NCBI RefSeq assembly: GCF_003201655.1
Contig: NZ_QJJU01000018.1
Location: 57,623 to 121,622, forward strand
From: Mycolicibacterium moriokaense
GTDB taxonomy: Bacteria > Actinomycetota > Actinomycetes > Mycobacteriales > Mycobacteriaceae
Direction: 5' to 3'
Length of the DNA: 64,000 bases
Shown: positions 8,173 through 16,109 of the stretch, one piece after another
Numbering within the stretch: position 1 is the first letter of the stretch
Layout of the letters: each line of letters opens with the position of its first letter
The notes under the pieces: generated by a model
What the model saw: the letters and a program-made list of their open reading frames with translations, nothing else
What the model was told of the DNA's origin: nothing
Databases searched by the model: none
Program-made: the position numbers and the translations under genes

Positions 8173-8979
8173 TTATGCGGCCGCCCTCTTGTGGGCGGCC
8201 CACCAGCGGCCGTGCAGGCGTTGGCAATCCGCGATGAGCAGAGGGTCGGTGCTCGCGTAGTCCGAGCGCACCTCAACCGCTGCCGGGAGATCAGGCGTGC
8301 CGCCGCCGGTGATGACGACGGTGGCCATGCCAGCGGAGGTCGCCGCGCGCAGACCTGTCGCGGAACCCGTAATGGCAAGCGCGTTCTCCGCGGGTATCCC
8401 GAGTTCCCACAGCGCGTTTTGGTGTGCCTCGCGATCCGGCATGGACTTCTTCACATCGTCAGCGGTCACGACCGTTTCGACCAGCCCATCGCCGACGAGT
8501 GCGCGGATCAACGGATCGGCCCAGCTTCGGGGGCCACTGGTCACGACGCCCACCCAGACTCCCGAGGCGAACGCGTCCATCACGAGGTCGACGAGTCCAG
8601 GTCGAGGCGAAAGATCGGCGTCGCCGATGAACTCGTCGAACATCATGGTCTTGGTCGTGTAGATGTCGTCGGCGAGCAATGCGGTCAGCACATCGGATTC
8701 CGTGGCGATGCCGCGCTTACGGAGCTCGGCCGAGACGCGCTGCCGCTCGTCACCAAGCGCCAAGAGCTGCCGGTAGCGGTCGACCGACCATTGCACGTCC
8801 AGACCATGCGCGGCGAACGCCGCGTTGTACGCCAGCCGGTGGCCATCGCATTCGATATCGACAAGGGCGTCGAGGTCGAAGATCACCGCACGCAACGGAT
8901 AGACAACGCTTTGGGTCGACGCATTGGCGTCCCACCAGAACCGACCCGCGCGCCACGACTTCTCCTGCGTTGTAGGCAT
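8173..8979 (-). CDS. HAD-superfamily hydrolase, CbbY-like, with degenerate motifs
   Basis: A 268-aa HAD subfamily IA protein resembling CbbY phosphatases: RAVIFDLDALVD (motif I, Asp35 and Asp37), CDGHRLAYNAAF (CbbY cap entry), VVTSGPRSW (motif II) and KKSMPDREAHQNALWELG (motif III region). Two departures stand out: motif I lacks the usual DGT (one residue shorter), and motif IV reads ITGSATGLRAATSAGM where active enzymes have an acidic EDS or GDS. It may therefore have weak or altered activity. ATG 8979 is preferred over GTG 8997. Divergent from the response regulator, sharing the control region with the palindrome at 9015. Confidence 0.75.
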   Translation of the reverse strand: MPTTQEKSWRAGRFWWDANASTQSVVYPLRAVIFDLDALVDIECDGHRLAYNAAFAAHGLDVQWSVDRYRQLLALGDERQRVSAELRKRGIATESDVLTALLADDIYTTKTMMFDEFIGDADLSPRPGLVDLVMDAFASGVWVGVVTSGPRSWADPLIRALVGDGLVETVVTADDVKKSMPDREAHQNALWELGIPAENALAITGSATGLRAATSAGMATVVITGGGTPDLPAAVEVRSDYASTDPLLIADCQRLHGRWWAAHKRAAA

Positions 8980-9014
8980 GCAGATAGGGTGGCCCACATC
9001 ACAGCCATCGGTCG

Positions 9015-9030
9015 TCCCCCAATTGGGGGA
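9015..9030. promoter_or_regulatory. Palindrome between the HAD gene and the two-component system
   Basis: TCCCCCAATTGGGGGA is a perfect 16-bp palindrome, 36 bp from the HAD start and 54 bp from the response-regulator start. NarL/DevR-type regulators often bind short G-rich inverted repeats in their own promoters, so this is a plausible autoregulatory site for the adjacent regulator. Confidence 0.5.
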
Positions 9031-9071
9031 TCGGCAAGGCCAAGTTCCTCCAGCCCATGAAATGCCAGCTC

Positions 9072-9083
9072 TAAGGTGGTGCC
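9072..9083 (+). promoter_or_regulatory. Leaderless promoter of the response-regulator gene
   Basis: TAAGGT at 9072-9077 followed by 6 nt and ATG 9084 fits the leaderless-transcript pattern. No clear -35 was found, consistent with activator dependence. Confidence 0.45.
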
Positions 9084-9749
9084 ATGACGTCCAGCGGGCC
9101 TGCGGTGCGCCTTGTGCTGGTCGACGACCACGAGATGGTCATCGAGGGCCTCAAGGCCATGCTCACGGCGTTCTCCGACCGCGTCGAGGTGGTCGGTCAG
9201 GCCGTCGGCGCTGAGCGAGCGCTCAGCGTGGTCGACGAGCTCGACCCCGACATCGTGCTGTGCGACGTCCGCATGCAGGGTGCCAGCGGCCTGGACCTGT
9301 GTCTTCAGCTGCGTGAGAGCGACCCGAAGCGCAAGGTCGTGATGCTGTCGGTCTACGACGACGAGCAGTATCTGTTTCAGGCGCTGCGCGTCGGTGCGTC
9401 TGGGTACCTGCTGAAGAGCATCAGCAGCGACGAGCTGGTCCGTCAGCTCGAGTTCGTGCACAGCGGCGAGACCGCGATCGACCCGAGCATGGCGGCACGG
9501 GCGGCCGACACGGCGGCCCGGCTGCAGCGCGATGAATTCTGGCCAGGCGCCCGCCAAGGCCTGACGCAGCGCGAAAGCGAGATCCTCTCGTTCGTGGTCA
9601 ACGGGCTGTCCAACCGCGCCATCGCCACCAAGCTGGTCATCGGCGACGAGACCGTCAAGAGTCATCTGAGCTCGATCTACCGCAAGCTCGGCGTCAGCGA
9701 CCGCACCGGCGCCGTGGCGACCGCCCTGCGGGAAGGCATCTACCAATGA
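9084..9749 (+). CDS. NarL/LuxR-family response regulator
   Basis: A 221-aa regulator. Residues 8-125 form a receiver domain with acidic residues VDDHE (14-15), phosphoacceptor Asp61 in LCDVRMQG, the SVYDD switch region and Lys in YLLKSIS. Residues about 155-221 form a LuxR-type helix-turn-helix (LTQRESEILSFVVNGLSNRAIA...VKSHLSSIYRKLGVSDR). The following sensor kinase overlaps by 4 nt (ATGA) and is its likely partner. A G/C palindrome sits upstream. The signal and target genes are not evident; this family includes DevR and NarL. Confidence 0.92.
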   Translation: MTSSGPAVRLVLVDDHEMVIEGLKAMLTAFSDRVEVVGQAVGAERALSVVDELDPDIVLCDVRMQGASGLDLCLQLRESDPKRKVVMLSVYDDEQYLFQALRVGASGYLLKSISSDELVRQLEFVHSGETAIDPSMAARAADTAARLQRDEFWPGARQGLTQRESEILSFVVNGLSNRAIATKLVIGDETVKSHLSSIYRKLGVSDRTGAVATALREGIYQ

Positions 9750-10981
9750 CACCAGGAGCCCGCCCGCCCAACGCCGTGCGCGACGTCGTCGACGCCGACC
9801 GCGAACTCGCGTTGCTCCGCGAACTGATCCAGGCTGCGTCGAAAGGCCCCGGCGTCGAACCGCTCGCCGCAGCGGCGGCGCGGATGATCACCGCCGCCAC
9901 CGCTAGCGATGTGTGCTTCGTGCACGTGCTCGACGACTCCGACCGGTCGCTGACGCTCGCAGGCGCGACACCTCCGTTCGACGCTGCGGTCGGCGAGATC
10001 CGGCTGCCGCTGGGGCAGGGCATTTCGGGATGGGTGGCCAGCCATCGCGAGCCCGTGGTGATCAGCCACGACAAGGAGGCCGACCCGCGGTATATGCCGT
10101 TTGAGTCGTTGCGCGGCAAGGACTTCACGTCGATGGTGTCGGTGCCGATGGAGACCGACCCAGGTGGGCTGGTCGGGGTCCTCAACGTCCACACCGTCGA
10201 ACGCCGCGAATTCAGCGAGGGCGATGTCGAACTGCTGCTCGTGATCGGCAGGCTTATCGCGGGCGCGCTGCATCAGGCTCGGTTGCACCGGCAGTTGGTG
10301 GCTCGCGAACGTGCACATGAGAATTTCGTCGAGCAGGTGATCGAGGCGCAGGAGATCGAGCGGCGCCGGCTGGCAGGCGACATCCACGACGGCATCTCGC
10401 AGCGGCTCGTCACGTTGTCGTACCGGCTCGATGCGGCGACGCAAGCCGTCGACGATCCGGAGATGATGGCCGAGCAGCTGAGCAAGGCCCGCGAGCTGGT
10501 CGACCTGACGCTGCAGGAGGCGCGCGCGGCAATTGGTGGGCTGCGGCCACCCGTGCTCGACGACCTCGGGCTGGCAGGCGGGCTGGCCAGCCTGGCCCGC
10601 TCGATCCCAGGGATCGACATGGAGGTCGACCTCGACGACACCAGGCTGCCCGACCACATCGAGATTGCGCTGTACCGCATCGCCCAGGAATGCCTGCAGA
10701 ACATCGTCAAACACGCGAATGCGACGCGAGCACGCCTGACGTTCTTCGCCGACAGCGACACCGCGCGCCTCGAAATAATCGACGACGGAGTGGGTTTCGA
10801 CACTTTCGAGCACCCGCTTGGCGGCGACGAGATGGGCGGCTACGGTCTGCTGTCGATGGCTGAGCGCGCCGAGATCGTCGGCGGCAGACTCAACATCCGG
10901 TCACGCCCCGGCGCGGGAACCGCGGTGACGGCCACGATCCCACTTCCGTCACCCTCGCGAGCAGACGCAGAAGTCCCCTAA
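9746..10981 (+). CDS. GAF-domain sensor histidine kinase (HisKA_3 type)
   Basis: A 411-aa cytosolic kinase without membrane segments. Residues about 20-180 form a GAF sensor domain (VCFVHVLDDSD, LGQGISGWVASHREPVVI). Residues 190-260 carry the HisKA_3 dimerisation helix with phosphoacceptor His214 in RRRLAGDIHDGISQR, and residues 300-405 the HATPase domain (QECLQNIVKHANA N-box, DDGVGFD, GGYGLLSMAERAEIVGG). The architecture resembles the DevS/NarX group, but no heme-binding His can be assigned with confidence. It is translationally coupled to the response regulator and ends in a hairpin shared with the convergent MarR gene. Confidence 0.9.
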   Translation: MTPGARPPNAVRDVVDADRELALLRELIQAASKGPGVEPLAAAAARMITAATASDVCFVHVLDDSDRSLTLAGATPPFDAAVGEIRLPLGQGISGWVASHREPVVISHDKEADPRYMPFESLRGKDFTSMVSVPMETDPGGLVGVLNVHTVERREFSEGDVELLLVIGRLIAGALHQARLHRQLVARERAHENFVEQVIEAQEIERRRLAGDIHDGISQRLVTLSYRLDAATQAVDDPEMMAEQLSKARELVDLTLQEARAAIGGLRPPVLDDLGLAGGLASLARSIPGIDMEVDLDDTRLPDHIEIALYRIAQECLQNIVKHANATRARLTFFADSDTARLEIIDDGVGFDTFEHPLGGDEMGGYGLLSMAERAEIVGGRLNIRSRPGAGTAVTATIPLPSPSRADAEVP

Positions 10982-11017
10982 CTTCGGCGCGTCGGGGGAC
11001 CTTTGCGTCTGCTCGCG
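10956..11017. terminator. Bidirectional hairpin between the kinase and MarR genes
   Basis: A long imperfect hairpin: left arm 10956-10978 (CGCGAGCAGACGC...GTCCCC), right arm about 10995-11017 (GGGGAC...GCGTCTGCTCGCG), with two mismatches and about 16 nt of loop. It overlaps the last codons of the kinase and ends 2 nt before the MarR stop, so it can serve both genes. A true poly-U tract is absent. Confidence 0.5.
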
Positions 11018-11018
11018 C

Positions 11019-11522
11019 TTAGAAATCGCCGGAGTGTCTGCGCAGCGTCTCGATGGAATCCGCTAGCGAGCGCGACTCGTCGTCGGACATTCCGATATCG
11101 GCGAATACCTCATTGTTGAGGGTGACGGTCGCGTCCTCGACCGTCGACCGGCCGAGGTCGGTGAGCTGCACCAGTGTGGTGCGGCCGTCGGTCGGATGCG
11201 GGACACGTTCCACCAGTCCGTCCGCCTCGAGCCTGCGGATCGCGTGCGTGACACTTGTGACGTGCACCTGCAGCCGGTCCGACGCCTTGGTGATCGGCAG
11301 CGCACCGCTGCGGCTGAATGCCAGCAGGCGCAACAGCTCATAGCGCGAGAAGCTCAGATCGTAGGGTCTCAGCGAGGTTTCGACACGGGCCAGCAGGATC
11401 TGGTGTGCCCGCATCACCGACGTCACCGCCACCATTCCGTCGGCGACATCGCCCCACCCCGACCGCTCCCAATTGGCACGGGCCAACGCGATCGGATCAC
11501 GCTCACCGGGTTCCAAGGGCAC
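11019..11522 (-). CDS. MarR-family transcriptional regulator
   Basis: A 167-aa winged-helix regulator. The DNA-binding region spans about residues 55-125: YELLRLLAFSRSGALPITKASDRLQVHVTS... is the helix-turn-helix and VPHPTDGRTTLVQLTDLGR is the wing with its conserved DGR. Start is GTG 11522. It lies downstream of the ThDP/KASIII/aminotransferase operon on the same strand, separated by 82 bases, so it could be a read-through member or a separate gene. MarR proteins usually respond to phenolic or lipophilic ligands; the ligand here is unknown. Confidence 0.88.
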   Translation of the reverse strand: MPLEPGERDPIALARANWERSGWGDVADGMVAVTSVMRAHQILLARVETSLRPYDLSFSRYELLRLLAFSRSGALPITKASDRLQVHVTSVTHAIRRLEADGLVERVPHPTDGRTTLVQLTDLGRSTVEDATVTLNNEVFADIGMSDDESRSLADSIETLRRHSGDF

Positions 11523-11604
11523 GCCTCTTCATACCGCACGCAACCGATCGCCGGTCGCCGAACAGGCGCAGGAGGTCAAGCAGGTCTGCCCACTGGGCGG
11601 ATAG

Positions 11605-12642
11605 TCAGCGCATCGCGAACGGCGCCACCGCGGCCAGCACCGCGCGGGTCGACTGCCGATTGCCGATCGTGATCCGGACGCTGCCGTCGGCGTAGTTGCG
11701 GACTTGAACTCCGGTGCCGTCGAAGACCTCCCGCCACGGCTGGCGCCATGGCGGCAGGAAGACGAAGTTGGCGTGGCCGTCGGTGCTGTACACACCCATC
11801 GACCTCAGCCGCATACGCAGGTAGCGGCGTTCGGAGGCAATCATCCGAATGCGTTGCTGCAGCTGGTCTTCCGCATCGTAGGATGCTGCCACTGCCACCA
11901 GGCCGGTGATGCCGATTCCGAAGGGCGGTTGCATCGTCCACAGTCGGCGGGCCAGGTCCGACGCGCAGAACCCGTAGCCGATCCGCATGCCGGCCAGTCC
12001 GTAGGCCTTCGAGAACGTGCGTAGCACAACGACATTCGGGTACCGCTCGACGAGTGCCGGGCCGTCGATCCGGTACGCAGGCGAAAGGAACTCCACGTAG
12101 GCCTCGTCCAGCAGCACCACTGTGTCCGAGGGCACCCGTTGCAAGAACCGCTCGATGTCTGCGGCGGGTTCGATGGTGCCGGTCGGGTTGTGCGGCCTGC
12201 AGACCACGACCACCCTGGCATCCGCTGCCGCGTCGGCCATGGCGTCGAGGTCCTGGTGGCCATGCGCATCCAGCGCGACGGTGACCGACTCAAGCCGAGC
12301 CATGTGCGCGAAGATCGGGTACCCGTCGAACGTCGGCGATGTCATCACGATCTTCTCGCCAGGGCTGGTGACGGCATGTAGCACCTGCAGGATCACACCC
12401 GTCGCCCCGACTCCGATCACCACCTGCTCGTCGCGCACCCCGACCCGTCCTGCGATCAGCGTGCGCAATCGCTCCGGCAGGTACTCGGGATAACGGTTCG
12501 CCGCGTCGATCGACTCGATCAGCGCCGAGCGCACCGCAGGAAGCGGCGGAAACGGATTCTCGTTGAGCGACAACGCCAACGGGTTCAGTGCGCTGGGAAG
12601 CGCCTCGACGGCTTCGGTCAGTTCTTGCTTGAGCGTGGCCAT
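11605..12642 (-). CDS. PLP-dependent aminotransferase (HisC-like, class I/II)
   Basis: A 345-aa fold-type I aminotransferase. Visible features are LSLNENPFPPLPAV near the start, VGATGVILQVLHAV (phosphate cradle), CRPHNPTGT (Asn-Pro-x-Gly), LDEAYVEF (Asp pairing with the pyridine nitrogen), RTFSKAYGLAGMRIGY with the PLP Lys212, and VRITIGNRQSTR (substrate-carboxylate Arg). It resembles histidinol-phosphate and phenylalanine aminotransferases, but the context is not histidine synthesis: it is the last gene of a four-gene operon behind sigL-rslA. ATG 12642 overlaps the KASIII stop (TGATG). It probably aminates a ketone or aldehyde made by the upstream enzymes; that is inference. Confidence 0.85.
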   Translation of the reverse strand: MATLKQELTEAVEALPSALNPLALSLNENPFPPLPAVRSALIESIDAANRYPEYLPERLRTLIAGRVGVRDEQVVIGVGATGVILQVLHAVTSPGEKIVMTSPTFDGYPIFAHMARLESVTVALDAHGHQDLDAMADAAADARVVVVCRPHNPTGTIEPAADIERFLQRVPSDTVVLLDEAYVEFLSPAYRIDGPALVERYPNVVVLRTFSKAYGLAGMRIGYGFCASDLARRLWTMQPPFGIGITGLVAVAASYDAEDQLQQRIRMIASERRYLRMRLRSMGVYSTDGHANFVFLPPWRQPWREVFDGTGVQVRNYADGSVRITIGNRQSTRAVLAAVAPFAMR

Positions 12643-13664
12643 CAGTCGCGACCCCCCCACTTGATCGCGGCGGCCCCTGCGAAGTCACCGGCGTGGGCGA
12701 ACGCCGCCATCATGACCACGTCGCCCTTCTTGAGCGTGCCGTCGGAGATCGCCCGGTCGAAGTTGATCGGAATCCCCGCCGCGAACAGGTTCCCGCACTC
12801 ATCAAAGGTGTCGCGGTGACGTTCCTTCGGTAGTTCGAGCGCTTCGCGCCAGTTGCGCAGAAACACGCGGTTTGGCTGGTTCGTGACGAGCAGGTCAAGA
12901 TCCTTGGGCTTTACGCCGATTCGATCACACACGGCGTACGACACCTCAGGAACCTGACGGTTGCCCCTGGCCAGCACCTTGGTGATCTTGCTTTCGGTGA
13001 AGCCGATGTGAAGCTCGCCGACTCCTGGCTGCCACCACTTGCGTGGCGGGTCGACCGCGAGGGTCATGTCTCCTGCGTACTCGCCGTAGGTACGGCATTC
13101 CAAGTCGAGGATCGGCGATTTGTCGGACAGCGTGACGAGCCCGACGGCGGCGCCATCGCCCGGCACCGACGCTTGTGCCTTGGGGCGGACCGTCGGCTGG
13201 TCGAATACCTGTCCCGCGGCGTTCTGAGCGATCGCGATCAGCGCGCTCTTCCCCGCGCCCGACGAAAGCAGCTGGCGGGCCAGCTGGAGCCCCAGCACGA
13301 ACGCGGCACATCCGCCGTTGTGCAGATCGATCACCCAATTCGGTTTCATACCAAGGCGATGCGCCATCCCGCCGCCTCCGCCGTAGAACGGCGCGTCCGG
13401 TTGTTGGGTGTGGGTGATCAGCACGTCGACGTTCGCGATTGTGTCCTGACCGTGGCGCTCGATCAATCCGGCCGCGGCCCGCTCGACCATGTCGATCGCC
13501 GTCTCATCCTCGGCCACGTGGTGGCGGAACTTCGGCGCGCGGAACATCACGTTGTCGCGAAGGTCGTCGGACTCGGCGAACTGGGCGTAGTACTCGGCGC
13601 CGATCGGCTCGCCGGGCAGATACGTCGAGATATCAAGAAGACTGACGGGCGTCTGCTCTTTCAT
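12642..13664 (-). CDS. 3-oxoacyl-ACP synthase III (KASIII)-like enzyme
   Basis: A thiolase-fold protein of 340 aa in the FabH/KASIII group. The nucleophile is clear (IDLHNGGCAAFVLGLQLA, Cys119), and an Asn is retained in DECGNLFAAGIPINFD. Where FabH has the catalytic His in PHQAN, this protein reads VTNQPNRVF (Asn262). Loss of that His argues against ordinary decarboxylating condensation and for acyl transfer or an unusual condensation, as in PqsD/CerJ-like relatives. Start is ATG 13664 or GTG 13673; the latter would overlap the preceding stop as GTGA. It is coupled to the aminotransferase. A role in lipid elongation cannot be excluded. Confidence 0.8.
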   Translation of the reverse strand: MKEQTPVSLLDISTYLPGEPIGAEYYAQFAESDDLRDNVMFRAPKFRHHVAEDETAIDMVERAAAGLIERHGQDTIANVDVLITHTQQPDAPFYGGGGGMAHRLGMKPNWVIDLHNGGCAAFVLGLQLARQLLSSGAGKSALIAIAQNAAGQVFDQPTVRPKAQASVPGDGAAVGLVTLSDKSPILDLECRTYGEYAGDMTLAVDPPRKWWQPGVGELHIGFTESKITKVLARGNRQVPEVSYAVCDRIGVKPKDLDLLVTNQPNRVFLRNWREALELPKERHRDTFDECGNLFAAGIPINFDRAISDGTLKKGDVVMMAAFAHAGDFAGAAAIKWGGRD

Positions 13665-13669
13665 GATCC

Positions 13670-14335
13670 TCACTTCATCCAGTCCGGGGTGACCGGCAGA
13701 CCGTTGTGGTGGCGGTATTCGGCAATGGCCTTGAGATTCTTCAGCTCCAGCAGATGGCCAGGGCCGAACATGTCCCAGAAGTCACCGACCCAGACCGGCC
13801 GCTCGGGCGGGGCGGCCTCCGGGTAGGGATTCTTGTCATAGAACGGGTGGTGGCAGTTGGTCCACAGCACCACCGAGCCCGGCTTGTCGAACACCACCTG
13901 GGCGTCGACGATTCGAATCAGGTAGATCATCCAGAGGTGCTTACCCTGGTCCCATGCGCAGTGATAGTCGACGGTCATCGCGTCCCTGTTGGCCACCGTG
14001 CGGGTGAAAATCTGTGTCTCCGAACCCAATCGGTCGTACGCGAGCCACAGCCCGGGTTCCTCGGTCGGCGTGAAGCCTCGCAGGCTGTACGTCCACTCCT
14101 CGAGGCAGCGGGTGTCGGACATGTAGTCGAACAGCTCGTCGGGCGGACAGTCGATGTAGCTGTTGACGGTGCAGTACTCACCGAACACCTGGTCGTGCGG
14201 GTACACCGACCGCATCATCTCCATGATGATGGGGGTGGCCTTCTCCCGAGGCGCGGTCTCGATGCGGACCACGTCATCGATCGGATCGACTGTGCCCCTG
14301 TGGGCGGTGATGTCGTCAAGCGCGGGCAATGACAT
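13670..14335 (-). CDS. SRPBCC (START/polyketide-cyclase fold) family protein
   Basis: A 221-aa protein whose centre (VNSYIDCPPDELFDYMSDTRCLEEWTYSLRGF, then VFDKPGSVVLW) fits the helix-grip SRPBCC fold, which binds hydrophobic ligands and includes polyketide cyclases and START proteins. No metal-binding or redox motif is obvious, so it may bind or cyclise the pathway intermediate. ATG 14335 is preceded by AAAGGAGAA and overlaps the ThDP gene by 20 nt. The C-terminus ends 5 nt before the KASIII ATG. No close named relative is recognised. Confidence 0.65.
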   Translation of the reverse strand: MSLPALDDITAHRGTVDPIDDVVRIETAPREKATPIIMEMMRSVYPHDQVFGEYCTVNSYIDCPPDELFDYMSDTRCLEEWTYSLRGFTPTEEPGLWLAYDRLGSETQIFTRTVANRDAMTVDYHCAWDQGKHLWMIYLIRIVDAQVVFDKPGSVVLWTNCHHPFYDKNPYPEAAPPERPVWVGDFWDMFGPGHLLELKNLKAIAEYRHHNGLPVTPDWMK

Positions 14336-16037
14336 TGGAGTGGTTCTCCTTTGTGATGAGCGGTTTGTTGGCGGTGACAGCAACGGCACTACCGAGAAAG
14401 GCTGCAAATGGCGGTATTTCGTCCGCCGAGCATTCGACGCTGACCACCGAAGGGCCGTCGACCTCGAACGCGGTCCGAACCGCGGCAGGCAGTTCGCTGA
14501 TGTCGTCGACGTCCACCGACTGCAGACCGGGAAACATCGCAGCCAGGCCGGCACCCAATCTGCTCGGGCCGAAGCGGTTGTAGCTGTACAGGTCGTCATA
14601 GAAGAGCTGCTCGCGCGTCACGCACATCGCGTGCGCATGGTTGTCGAACAGCAGAAAAGTAACCGGCAGCCGATACTGTATTGCGGTGTGAATCTCCATG
14701 CCGTGCATGAAGAATGAGCCGTCGCCCGCAATGACGACAGTGCGCCTGCGGCTTCCAAAGGCCATGCCGACACCGGCCCCGAAGCTGTATCCCATCCCGC
14801 CCATGCCGAGCGCGACGACGAACCCGCCGTCTCGGCGCACCGGCAGGTAGTGGATCGCCGACGCTCCGATGTTCCCAGCGTCGACGACGATGTCCGCCCC
14901 GTCGGGCAACGCGGCGTCGAGCACCGTCATCGCATCGCGGTACCGAATACCGGGGCCGCGGAACGCCGGTGGCCGCAGCTCTGTCTGCGGGACCGCGTCG
15001 GGAACCCGCGTGCCGGTCGGCCTGTCCCGACCCGACAGAGCCGCGGTCAGCATCGTCAAGGAGCCGCGAAGGTTGTCGGTATGGACGTGGGTGCACGGCA
15101 CGTATGGCACTGCCGATCCGATCGAGAACACCGGCACCGAAGCCAGGGCCTCGTCCAGGCCTGCGCGCGCCGTCACACCGAAGCGGGTGCCGAGCAGAAG
15201 GCACAGCGCACTGCCTGCGACAGCGTCGGCGACCCCGGGATTTCCCATAACCCCCGTAACGCCAAGCGCCGAGGAGGATCCCATCCCCGGCGTGCCAGCG
15301 ACGTCCTTGGCGTCGGGCACCGTAGCGATCCTGGCCCGCAGCTTCGCCCGCAGCAGTTCGAGTTCGACGCGGGCGTCGTCGCGGGCGATCTGCTCGCCCG
15401 CGATGATGGTGATCGGCCCGCCGGCGTAACGCAGCGCATCCGCGATCGCCCGCGGATCACCGAATTGGGTCCCGGTCGGCTCGAATCCTCGGACACCGCC
15501 ATTGACGCCGATCTCCGCCTGTTGAATGTCCTTGGGCAGCAACAAGACCGCGGGACCGCCCGTGCGGGCCGCCGCCACCGCCTCTGGCAGTGCGGACACG
15601 ATGTCCTCCGGCGTCACAATCCGCCTGCAGAACACCGAAACCGCGGAGAACAGCGCCTCCGCGTCCAGCGCGCCGTTGCGACCGCTGGTGTCCTGGAAGG
15701 AACCGCGACCGTCGAGCGTGGTCGGCGGTTGGCCGATCAGTGCCAGCACCGGCACGCGGCTGGCGAACGCCTCGCCAAGCCCCGGCACTGTGTTCAGGCA
15801 CCCGCCACCCGAGGTCGCGGCCACGACGCCGAGGCCTGCGCCGCTGCGGCTGTAGCCGTCGGCCATGGTGGCGGCGGAGAACTCGTGTTTGGCCAACACC
15901 GCGGTGATGTCGTCGCGGAAGAACGCGGCGTCGTAGATGTCTTCGATATTGGCGCCGTCGACACCGAAGATGAAGTCAACGCCACTCGCCGCAAGATATT
16001 CGACGATGTGGTCAACCACTCGATGCCTACTGGCCAT
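14316..16037 (-). CDS. thiamine diphosphate-dependent enzyme (acetolactate synthase family)
   Basis: A 573-aa enzyme with the three domains of the acetolactate synthase/benzaldehyde lyase family. The N-terminal pyrimidine-binding domain has FGVDGANIEDIYDA and LAKHEFSAATMADGYSR with the cofactor-activating Glu52; the middle domain is about residues 200-330; the C-terminal domain carries GDGSFFMHGMEI...LLFDN, the Mg-ThDP GDG-x(n)-N motif. It may decarboxylate a 2-keto acid and transfer the aldehyde to an acyl or aldehyde acceptor. The usual ilvB/ilvN neighbours are absent. First gene of the four-gene operon, with a SigL-like promoter 30 bases upstream of its ATG and an AGGTGAG ribosome site. 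Confidence 0.85.
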   Translation of the reverse strand: MASRHRVVDHIVEYLAASGVDFIFGVDGANIEDIYDAAFFRDDITAVLAKHEFSAATMADGYSRSGAGLGVVAATSGGGCLNTVPGLGEAFASRVPVLALIGQPPTTLDGRGSFQDTSGRNGALDAEALFSAVSVFCRRIVTPEDIVSALPEAVAAARTGGPAVLLLPKDIQQAEIGVNGGVRGFEPTGTQFGDPRAIADALRYAGGPITIIAGEQIARDDARVELELLRAKLRARIATVPDAKDVAGTPGMGSSSALGVTGVMGNPGVADAVAGSALCLLLGTRFGVTARAGLDEALASVPVFSIGSAVPYVPCTHVHTDNLRGSLTMLTAALSGRDRPTGTRVPDAVPQTELRPPAFRGPGIRYRDAMTVLDAALPDGADIVVDAGNIGASAIHYLPVRRDGGFVVALGMGGMGYSFGAGVGMAFGSRRRTVVIAGDGSFFMHGMEIHTAIQYRLPVTFLLFDNHAHAMCVTREQLFYDDLYSYNRFGPSRLGAGLAAMFPGLQSVDVDDISELPAAVRTAFEVDGPSVVSVECSADEIPPFAAFLGSAVAVTANKPLITKENHSNVIARA

Positions 16038-16067
16038 GTCTCACCTGCTTCCGAAGCCTCACCAAGT

Positions 16068-16095
16068 GACACGACTCGCGACGGAGTTTCGTTCA
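16068..16095 (-). promoter_or_regulatory. SigL-type promoter of the ThDP/KASIII operon
   Basis: On the minus strand TGAACG (16095-16090) and CGTGTC (16073-16068) are separated by exactly 16 nt, and the -10 ends 30 nt before the ThDP start codon. This matches the SigL promoter pattern TGAACC...CGTgtc that I recall from M. tuberculosis, and has the same spacing as the site in front of sigL (17377-17404). Confidence 0.65.
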
Positions 16096-16109
16096 CTGCG
16101 TGGCCCGGA

